Shown piece after piece: positions 57,767 through 64,000 of a stretch of DNA of 64,000 bases. The position numbers and the translations under genes were made by a program. A model generated the notes under the pieces. The model was not told where the DNA came from. It saw only the letters and a program-made list of their open reading frames with translations, and ran no database searches. Every line of letters starts with the position of its first letter. Positions within the stretch are counted from its first letter, which is position 1. Source of the stretch: Streptomyces sp. NBC_01446 (GTDB taxonomy: Bacteria; Actinomycetota; Actinomycetes; Streptomycetales; Streptomycetaceae); the NCBI RefSeq assembly GCF_026340095.1, contig NZ_JAPEPO010000001.1, forward strand, positions 7,336,501-7,400,500, written 5' to 3'.

Positions 57767-60144
57767 AGCAGGGTCAGGTCGTCCGTGCTCGGTTCGGCGA
57801 GCTGGGCGACCCGGCCCGCGTGGCGCTCCACCATCGACTCGAAGGTCTGCCGCGCCGTGCGGCCGTTGCCGAACGCGGGCCCCTTCGGGAGCGCGGTGAA
57901 GTGCTTCAGAAGTGCTTCGGACGCGCCTTCGCCGAGCCGGTACTCGTGCTCGTCGGCCTGCTGCTCCACGATCCGCAGCAGCTCCTCGGGCAGGTAGTCG
58001 GAGAACGTGATGGTCCGTGAGAAACGGGACGCCACACCGGGGTTGACCGAGAGGAAACGCTCCATCTCGGAGGTGTAGCCCGCGACGATCACCACGACGG
58101 AGTCGCGCTGGTCCTCCATCAGCTTCACCAGCGTGTCGATCGCCTCACGCCCGAAGTCGCGGCCGGAGTCCTCGGGTGACAGGGCGTACGCCTCGTCGAT
58201 GAACAGCACGCCCCCGGTGGCCCGTTGAAAGGCCTCTTGCGTGCGGATGGCGGTCGAGCCGATGTGCTCGCCGACCAGGTCGACCCGGGACACCTCGACG
58301 AGATGGCCCTTCTCCAGGACGCCCAGCGAGGCGAGGATCTCCCCGTACAGGCGTGCCACGGTCGTCTTGCCGGTGCCGGGGGAGCCCGTGAACACCAAGT
58401 GGCGCCTGACGGAAGCCGCCTTGAGACCCGCCTGCTGCCGGCGACGGCCGACCTCGATCATGTCCGTGAGGGCACGCACCTCGCGCTTGACGCTCTCCAG
58501 GCCCACCAGGGTGTCGAGTTCACCGAGGACATCCGTCGACGTACGGGTCGTGGCCGGTGTCTGGGTGTCGGGCGCCACGGCACGCTGGTCGGGCAGCGCG
58601 CTGAGCAGCCCCACGGTCTGCGTGGCCTTCTGGACGCCCGGCGCCGGAGCGGCGGCCTGCCCGGCGGAGCGCACCCCGCCGCTCTCGTCGCTGGTGCAGT
58701 CCTCGACCACGGGGCCGTCCTCGGCGAATTCGTAACCCCCGCGCGAACACCGTTCCGTACGGCACTTCTTGAGGGTCGTACGGCAGCCGTCGATGATGTG
58801 GAAGCCGTAGCCCTCACTGCCCGTGACACGGCAGCCGTGGAAGCTGCCCCGGCCCCCGGCCGACACATAGAAGCCGGCCTCGGCAGGGGAGGTGACCGTG
58901 CAGCGTTCGATCGTCGGGTCGGCGCCCTTGGTGACGATCACGCCGGTCTGCACGGCGTCCACCGTGCAGTTGGCGAGGGTGCCGCCGCTCCCGTGATCAC
59001 GGAACCAGGCACCCGTCGCGGCCTCCCGGATCCGGCAGTCGTCCAGCTGGGCCGTGGCGCCGTCGCTCACCGACACGGCCGTGTTGCGGACTTGGGAGAG
59101 ATCGCTGTCGACGACGTCCACGCGAGAGCCCCGGTCCAGGACGAACAGCGCGTCCGGCACGTCGTGCACCCGGCACGCGTCGAGCACGACGGTCGCGCCG
59201 TCGCTCACCCACACCGCCGGGTAGTCGCCCGTGCTGTCGTGGATCTCGCACTGGTTGGCGTCCACGCGCGTGCCCGGGTCCCACACGGACAGGCCGTTGC
59301 GCCCGAACCGGCGGACCGTCGAGCGCGTCAGCGTCAGGACCGACCGGGAGCGCAGATCGATCGCGTTCTCCGGGACGTCGTGGATACGGCAGTCGGCGAG
59401 GGTGAGCACCGCGTCCGTGTCGAGCGTGACGCCGTCCGCCGTGGTGCGGTGCACATCGCAGTCCGTGAGGTGCGCGGTGGCGCGCCCCGTGATCTGCACG
59501 CCGGTGCCCTTGACCTCGTACACCTCGCAGCCGACGGCCTCCAGGCCGCTGTGCTCGCCGGTGACGGACAGTCCGGAACCCGACGCGTGATGCACCCGGC
59601 AGCGCTCCAGCCGAGGGTGCGCGCCACCGCGTACGGCCACTCCGGCCTGGCCCGCCGAGACGACCTCGCACTCCTCGAAGACACCGCCCCCGCCGTCGAG
59701 TACGGCGATGCCGATCCCTCCGGGGTTGTCGACGGTGCAGCGGCGCACGGTGGGCCGCGCGCCGCCCCGCACCTCTATGCCGGCGGCGGAGCGCGTGACG
59801 ATGCGCAGATCGCAGAGCTCGGGAGCGCCTTCCTCCACCAGGAGTGCGGGGGCCGCCGAGTCCTGCCCCTCGACATGCAGATCGAGGACGGTCGCGGACG
59901 CGCGCACCGTGAGCGGCACCCCGTCGACCGGCGCGATCCGCACGGACCCGGGCGAGCCCTCCGGACCACGCAGCGTCACCGCGCGCTCCACGACGAGGTT
60001 CTCTCTGTACGTGCCCGACGCCACGGTCAGCACGTCGCCGTCACCCGCGGCCTCCAGGGCCGCGGCGAGCGATGCGTACTCCCCAGTGCGGCGCCGCCAC
60101 CGCGACGTGCCGGTGTGCGTCACCTGGACCGTGCCCTGTGCCAT
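57736..60144 (-). CDS. Right-handed beta-helix protein fused to CbxX/EccA-like AAA+ ATPase
   Basis: An 802-residue cytoplasmic fusion. Residues 20-490 form a long parallel beta-helix with about 19 repeats of the style VRRCTVDNPGGIGIAVLDGG / LTDCDVHRTTADGVTLDTDA. A Pro/Ala/Gln linker (about 495-540) leads to a CbxX/CfqX-type AAA+ domain with Walker A TGSPGTGKTT (about 585), Walker B GVLFIDEAYAL (about 645), and sensor residues VVIVAGYTSEM. Such ATPases include Rubisco activase CbbX and type VII secretion EccA. The helix may recognise a partner or carbohydrate; no secretion genes are nearby. Start at 60144 is favoured over 60213. Confidence 0.85.
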   Translation of the reverse strand: MAQGTVQVTHTGTSRWRRRTGEYASLAAALEAAGDGDVLTVASGTYRENLVVERAVTLRGPEGSPGSVRIAPVDGVPLTVRASATVLDLHVEGQDSAAPALLVEEGAPELCDLRIVTRSAAGIEVRGGARPTVRRCTVDNPGGIGIAVLDGGGGVFEECEVVSAGQAGVAVRGGAHPRLERCRVHHASGSGLSVTGEHSGLEAVGCEVYEVKGTGVQITGRATAHLTDCDVHRTTADGVTLDTDAVLTLADCRIHDVPENAIDLRSRSVLTLTRSTVRRFGRNGLSVWDPGTRVDANQCEIHDSTGDYPAVWVSDGATVVLDACRVHDVPDALFVLDRGSRVDVVDSDLSQVRNTAVSVSDGATAQLDDCRIREAATGAWFRDHGSGGTLANCTVDAVQTGVIVTKGADPTIERCTVTSPAEAGFYVSAGGRGSFHGCRVTGSEGYGFHIIDGCRTTLKKCRTERCSRGGYEFAEDGPVVEDCTSDESGGVRSAGQAAAPAPGVQKATQTVGLLSALPDQRAVAPDTQTPATTRTSTDVLGELDTLVGLESVKREVRALTDMIEVGRRRQQAGLKAASVRRHLVFTGSPGTGKTTVARLYGEILASLGVLEKGHLVEVSRVDLVGEHIGSTAIRTQEAFQRATGGVLFIDEAYALSPEDSGRDFGREAIDTLVKLMEDQRDSVVVIVAGYTSEMERFLSVNPGVASRFSRTITFSDYLPEELLRIVEQQADEHEYRLGEGASEALLKHFTALPKGPAFGNGRTARQTFESMVERHAGRVAQLAEPSTDDLTLLYEDDLPELP

Positions 60145-60259
60145 GGCTTTGCCGTGCCCCCACCTCGTCGTACGCGGGTCCTCGCTGCGATCCCCGCGGC
60201 GAAGGTGGGTCAACCGTAGCGTGCGCGCAGCCGCTGAGTTGACCGGAGCGGAAGGCCGC

Positions 60260-60865
60260 TCAGCTGCCGGTCCCTGTCCTGCCCCAGTCCGGGCCCGCCT
60301 TGTCCCAGGCGCGTTCCCAACGGTCGTACCGGCGGCGGACCATGCGCCACACGATCAGGCGCCGGGCGCCCTCGACGAGCCCCGCCGTGGCCGCCGCGGT
60401 CCCGAATCCGGCCAGCGCGGCGTGAGTTGTCGCCGTCGCGTTGTCCAGCGGGCGGCCCACGACCTGACCCGTGCCGTCGACCCACAGCATGAACCGGTCG
60501 CCCGGATGCGGGGTCGTGAGGCTCGACAGGACGCGGCCCGTGCGGTGGGCGCCGTCGGGTGCCTTCCAGTTGGCGACGACCCTGCTGTGCGCGTCTCTCG
60601 CCGTGGATGTCTCGGGGTCGGAGTCCAGCGGCGGCTGAGCCAGCTTCCGGACGACCGTGGCGGGAACTTCCCGGCGGTTCTTGTGCTGTTCCTGGACCGA
60701 CTGCATCAAGGCGCCCTGTGCCAGGGATCCCGTCGCGACGCCGATGATCGGTGCGACAACGACGATGAGCAGCGCCGCCACCAGCGCGACCCAGGCCTCG
60801 GCGAGGTCGGTCGCGCGGCGCAGCGGATTGTGCCGCCACCGCCAGAGTCCGGCGATTGCCCGCAC
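60260..60865 (-). CDS. Rv1733c-like membrane protein
   Basis: A 201-residue protein with two membrane helices, at about 24-50 (AWVALVAALLIVVVAPIIGVATG) and 140-165 (ATTHAALAGFGTAAATAGLVEG), separated by a roughly 90-residue loop with RTGRVLSSLTTPHPGDRFMLWVD. This matches the actinobacterial Rv1733c family, known from the mycobacterial dormancy regulon. The GTG at 60865 is chosen since AAGGGGG lies eight bases upstream; a GTG at 60874 is also in frame. Function unknown. Confidence 0.8.
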   Translation of the reverse strand: MRAIAGLWRWRHNPLRRATDLAEAWVALVAALLIVVVAPIIGVATGSLAQGALMQSVQEQHKNRREVPATVVRKLAQPPLDSDPETSTARDAHSRVVANWKAPDGAHRTGRVLSSLTTPHPGDRFMLWVDGTGQVVGRPLDNATATTHAALAGFGTAAATAGLVEGARRLIVWRMVRRRYDRWERAWDKAGPDWGRTGTGS

Positions 60866-61049
60866 AGCCAGCACCCCCTTCCGCGTCCGTCTTAACCGTG
60901 AACGGCACGGCTCACGCGCAGGTGAGGCGAAGAGAGAGCGAAATCACCCCACTCGACGAAGCTCTCCGCCTGTCCCCGCCTTTCCATTGTGCTCCAACGA
61001 CCGTGATCCGGCGCGGGGTTCCCCGCGCGGCCAGGAGTCAGGCCAGGCG

Positions 61050-61874
61050 TCAGGCCAGGATCGTGATCGCGTCACCGATCCGGACCGTCCCGGTCGTCTC
61101 CGGGACCAGGTTCGTCCCGAAACACAGCTGGTCACCGAAGCGGCGGTGGCGGGCGAGAGTCCGCAGCGGCTCCTTGCCACGCTCCGAAGTCGACTGGTTC
61201 GTGGTGGTCACCACGCAGCGGCCGCACTTCTTGGTGATACGGAACGTGACGGCGCCGATCGCGATGCGTGACCAGTCGTCCTCCGCCCAGGGCGCGGAGC
61301 CGTCCACCACGACGTTCGGCCGGAAGCGGTTCATGGGCAGCGGGCCCTCGTCCGCGTGATCACCCTGCGCGATGAGGGAGTTGAGGGCGTCCAGGGAGGA
61401 CAGGGTGGTGAGCAGCAGCGGATACCCGTCGGCGAAGCTGACCGTCTCGCCGGACTTGGCGTACTCGGGGTCGATGGGGCGTCGAGTCGCCGGGTCGTCG
61501 AGGTGGAGGAGCCGCACGTCGGCCTCCAGGTACGCGCTCCACCAGGCGTGCGCCGCGTCGTCGGCGAGCACGGCCTCGACCTTGTCGCCGAAGATGTTCA
61601 CCGTGGTCGTCCCGGCGGGCCGGGGCACCGGCACGGTCAGGGGCGTGCGGCCGGGGGCCGACATACGCAGACCGTCGCCGTCCGGGGTCTCGGCCGAAGT
61701 GAGCGCGAGACGCGGGTGCTGGCGCTGGGTGACGACCTTGCCCGAGGTATCGATGAGCACCCACCGGCGGTCTCCTGCAAGACCCCACGGTTCCACGGCC
61801 GCCTCGCGCGGCGCGTGCCCCCGAACCGACTTCAGTGGGTGGATGTGGATCGAACGAAGCGAGGCATTCGGCAT
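61050..61874 (-). CDS. MOSC-domain protein (Moco sulfurase C-terminal type)
   Basis: A 274-residue protein with an N-terminal MOSC_N beta-barrel (LRSIHIHPLKSVRGH, GLAGDRRWVLID) and a C-terminal MOSC domain with NRFRPNVVVDG, FRITKKCGRCVVTTTNQ and FGTNLVPE. The Cys in KKCGRC is the conserved MOSC cysteine that may carry sulfur or bind molybdenum cofactor. Relatives include YcbX/mARC-like reductases of N-hydroxylated compounds. No partner gene is close. Confidence 0.9.
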   Translation of the reverse strand: MPNASLRSIHIHPLKSVRGHAPREAAVEPWGLAGDRRWVLIDTSGKVVTQRQHPRLALTSAETPDGDGLRMSAPGRTPLTVPVPRPAGTTTVNIFGDKVEAVLADDAAHAWWSAYLEADVRLLHLDDPATRRPIDPEYAKSGETVSFADGYPLLLTTLSSLDALNSLIAQGDHADEGPLPMNRFRPNVVVDGSAPWAEDDWSRIAIGAVTFRITKKCGRCVVTTTNQSTSERGKEPLRTLARHRRFGDQLCFGTNLVPETTGTVRIGDAITILA

Positions 61875-61919
61875 GGGGCCATCCTGCCAGCAGGCACGGA
61901 CAGCCCCATCTCCGGGAGA

Positions 61920-62360
61920 TCAATAACCGCGGTACTGCTGACGGTTGTACGGATCCTCGTAGGGCGCGGCAGGGCGGGGTGCCGCGGGGCGCATGGCCTC
62001 GTAGCCGGTGCCGGGCGCCGGGCGCTGCTGCTGCTGTTGTTGCGGCTGCTGCATGCCTGCGTAGCCGCGGGGCCCGGAGGCCTGCTGCGGGATGTACGGC
62101 GCCGGCGCGTGCTGGAGAGGCGCCTGCTGCGGGGTCGCGTAACCGTACTGGGGCATGGGTGCGGAGGGCGCGGCCGGCAGCGCGGGAAGCGCGGACGGGA
62201 GCGCGGGCAGATGACTGCCGGTGTCGTACATGGCAGGAACCCGGATCGGGGCGATCTGGGGTGTGCCCCGCTCTGCGACGAGGGAGTCGTAGATCGGAGT
62301 GTCCGGGAAGGACGGCGCGGAGTAGTAACCGCCGCCATAGGTGGAGCGGGGGGAGGTCAT
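61920..62360 (-). CDS. Pro/Gln/Tyr-rich hypothetical protein (DUF6643-like)
   Basis: A 146-residue protein with a conserved N-terminus (TSPRSTYGGGYYSAPSFPDT then PIYDSLVAERGTPQIAPIRV) and a low-complexity tail rich in Pro, Ala and Gln (QQPQQQQQQRP). No membrane span or signal peptide. It seems to match a family of short streptomycete proteins (DUF6643, tentative). No ribosome site is clear, so it may be leaderless. It diverges from the TerD gene across 260 bp. Confidence 0.65.
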   Translation of the reverse strand: MTSPRSTYGGGYYSAPSFPDTPIYDSLVAERGTPQIAPIRVPAMYDTGSHLPALPSALPALPAAPSAPMPQYGYATPQQAPLQHAPAPYIPQQASGPRGYAGMQQPQQQQQQRPAPGTGYEAMRPAAPRPAAPYEDPYNRQQYRGY

Positions 62361-62620
62361 GGCACATAAGTTAAGCCCACGATGTGCTGGTTGGGGAGAC
62401 CGATAAGAGGGTTGTTTTGCGTGTCGGCAGTGACTTGAGATCCCCAATGCGAGCGAACTTGGCAAAATCGGTCGTCGTTGAGCGTTCGGATCGTGTAATG
62501 GCATGTTCTCGGTGGGTTACCGGCGGTTGGCCAGTGATCATCGAACGCGTGTCCCTGTGCCGCTTTCGGTCGCGGGGAATAGGTTGACCAGGAAGCCGGA
62601 GATCTCTGTTGGGGGCGGAC

Positions 62621-63922
62621 ATGCCAATGTCTAAAGGTTCGAATGTCGTCGTGCCGGCGCCGGCCGTGCGGATCGAATTGGGGTGGCGTTCAGGCGCGGG
62701 GGTGCCCGACGCGGACGCCTCCGCGCTGTTGCTCGTCGCCGGAAAGGTCCGGTCGGACGCGGACTTCGTCTTTTACAACCAGCCGGCGCACGCCTCGGGG
62801 GCCGTACGTCACGAGGGCAAGAGGAGCGCGGACGGCCAGGTGACCGACACGATCTCGGTCGACCTCGCGCGCGTGGAGCCCGCGATCGAGAACGTGGTGC
62901 TCGCCGCGTCGGCGGACGGCGGCTCGTTCGGGCAGGTCCCCGGGCTGTACATCAGAGTCCTCGACGCGGCGGACGGCGCCGAGATCGCGCGCTACGACAG
63001 CGCCGACGCGAGCGTGGAGACCGCCTTCGTCCTCGGTGAGCTCTACCGTCGCCAGGGCGCCTGGAAGTTCCGCGCCGTCGGCCAGGGGTACGGCACCGGT
63101 CTGGCGGGCCTGGCCGGCGACTACGGGATCACGGTCGACGAACCCCAGACACCCGCGCCGACACCTGCACCCGCACCTGCACCCACGCCCGCACCCAAGC
63201 CCGAGGTCACGCCCGCCCCCGCAGCGCCGGTCGCGACCCCAGTGACCGCGCCGCCGCCCCCGGCCGCACCCCCGCAGCAGCCCGTCCGCCTGACCAAGGT
63301 GACGCTCACCAAGGCGGCGCCGTCCGTCTCCCTGGCCAAGCAGGGCGGTACATCGGGCGCGATGCGCGTGAACCTCAACTGGGAGGTGCGCAAGCAGTTC
63401 AAGGGGTGGGGCAGCAAGCTGGGCCGAGCCGTCGCGCAGCACGCGGACCTCGACCTGGACCTGTGCGCCCTCTACGAACTCACCGACGGCCGCAAGGGTG
63501 TCGTCCAGGCACTGGGTAACGCCTTCGGAGCTCTGAACCGCCCGCCGTACATCCACCTCGACGGCGACGACCGCACGGGTGCCGTCTCCAGCGGCGAGAA
63601 CCTGACGATCAACCTCGACCACAAGAACGAACTGCGGCGCGTCCTCATCTTCGTCACCATCTACGAAGGCGCCCGCAGCTTCGCCGACCTGCACGCGACC
63701 GTCACGCTCCAGCCCCAGTTCGGTGCGGCCGTCGACTTCTCCCTGGACGAGTGCACGGTCCCGTCGACGGTGTGCGCGCTCGCGCTGATCACCAATACGG
63801 GCAGCGACCTGACCGTGCAGCGCGAGGCCCGCTACCTCGTTCCCGAGCGCGGCGTGAGCCCGCAGCGCACCGTCGACTACGCCTACGGGTGGGGCATGAA
63901 CTGGACGCCCGGCAGAAAGTAG
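62621..63922 (+). CDS. Tandem TerD-domain protein
   Basis: A 433-residue protein with two TerD/CABP1-like domains. Residues 1-180 carry MSKGSNVVVPAPAVRIELGW, FVFYNQPAHASGAVRHEG and YDSADASVETAFVLGELYRR. A Pro/Ala linker (about 183-230; TPAPTPAPAPAP) follows, and residues 235-433 form a second, diverged domain (RVNLNWEVRK, HADLDLDLCALYELTDGRKG). TerD domains bind calcium and are linked to tellurite and stress resistance. GGGGG precedes the ATG at 62621; 62627 is also possible. No other ter genes are in the window. Confidence 0.88.
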   Translation: MPMSKGSNVVVPAPAVRIELGWRSGAGVPDADASALLLVAGKVRSDADFVFYNQPAHASGAVRHEGKRSADGQVTDTISVDLARVEPAIENVVLAASADGGSFGQVPGLYIRVLDAADGAEIARYDSADASVETAFVLGELYRRQGAWKFRAVGQGYGTGLAGLAGDYGITVDEPQTPAPTPAPAPAPTPAPKPEVTPAPAAPVATPVTAPPPPAAPPQQPVRLTKVTLTKAAPSVSLAKQGGTSGAMRVNLNWEVRKQFKGWGSKLGRAVAQHADLDLDLCALYELTDGRKGVVQALGNAFGALNRPPYIHLDGDDRTGAVSSGENLTINLDHKNELRRVLIFVTIYEGARSFADLHATVTLQPQFGAAVDFSLDECTVPSTVCALALITNTGSDLTVQREARYLVPERGVSPQRTVDYAYGWGMNWTPGRK

Positions 63923-63950
63923 CCGCCCCATCGGCTACTGCCGCTCCGGC

Positions 63951-63997
63951 GCGGGGTCAGGCCTGGAATACGTTCGCCCCTTCCAGGCCGCACCCCG
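63951..63997 (+). terminator. Terminator after TerD gene
   Basis: A two-part stem: CGGGGT pairs with ACCCCG and, inside, GGCCTGGAA pairs with TTCCAGGCC around a 12-nt loop. It begins 29 bp after the TerD stop. Confidence 0.75.
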
Positions 63998-64000
63998 TCC

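Noticed and set aside
58225..60219. Long plus-strand frame opposite the beta-helix/AAA gene
   Set aside because: Arg/Ala/Gly/His-rich shadow with no homology; the reverse strand has intact repeat and AAA motifs.
62621..63922. Tellurite-resistance or phage-defence ter island
   Set aside because: Only one TerD-type gene is visible; no TerB, TerC or TerY-like partners lie within the window.

Overview
This window reads as chromosomal DNA of a Streptomyces or a close relative. It is very GC-rich with strong third-position GC bias, so long antisense shadow reading frames are common. GTG starts and 4-nt ATGA/GTGA start-stop overlaps are frequent. Many families typical of the genus are present (SigB-type sigma factors, RsbW-like and STAS proteins, CsbD, DUF1206, TerD, Rv1733c-like and MOSC proteins). 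No rRNA, tRNA or CRISPR array was found.

Region 1 (1-7.25 kb) is an alpha-galactoside utilisation locus: a LacI repressor (cut by the window edge), a ROK sugar kinase, a secreted GH27 alpha-galactosidase with a C-terminal NPCBM domain, and a lipoprotein/permease/permease ABC importer. Region 2 (7.25-16.4 kb) is an accessory segment. It holds a SigB-type sigma factor with an RsbW-like kinase, CsbD, a tiny hydrophobic protein, a phospholipase D/cardiolipin synthase, a VanZ protein, several gene remnants (STAS, DUF1206, IS3 OrfA) and an intact IS110-family transposase. It is bounded by two direct copies of the last 132 bp of the sugar permease gene (7118-7249 and 16275-16406, 10 mismatches), which suggests integration between duplicated target sequence.

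Region 3 (16.4-35.3 kb) is mostly housekeeping or regulatory: a STAS protein, a P-loop kinase/NUDIX fusion, an MBL hydrolase, an M20 dipeptidase, a geranylgeranyl-reductase-like flavoprotein, and a deazaflavin reductase divergent from a TetR gene across a region with four exact-period 19-bp repeats. It continues with a NarL-type two-component system, a MarR/EmrB pair, an MFS transporter, a DeoR/SIS isomerase/class II aldolase amino-sugar module, AlkB and a ROK repressor.

Region 4 (35.3-47.4 kb) is the most interesting part. A PucR regulator heads fdrA-DUF1116-DUF2877 (homologues of E. coli allFGH, assigned to oxamate carbamoyltransferase) on one strand. Divergent from it are carbamate kinase, a formamidase/acetamidase, a CodA/AtzC-like amidohydrolase and a DUF1097 membrane protein. 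A TetR-DUF4865-phosphotriesterase-like operon abuts them. Together they look like a catabolic island for a nitrogen heterocycle or ureide, in which a carbamoyl group is kept as carbamoyl phosphate and turned into ATP.

Region 5 (47.6-64 kb) holds a SHOCT/ABC ATPase/FtsX export operon, an RsbW-like kinase, a cysteine-synthase-like PLP enzyme and a second DeoR repressor. It also has a very large membrane protein whose hydrolase motifs are about 600 residues apart, a beta-helix/AAA+ fusion, Rv1733c-like, MOSC and Pro/Gln-rich proteins, and a double TerD protein.
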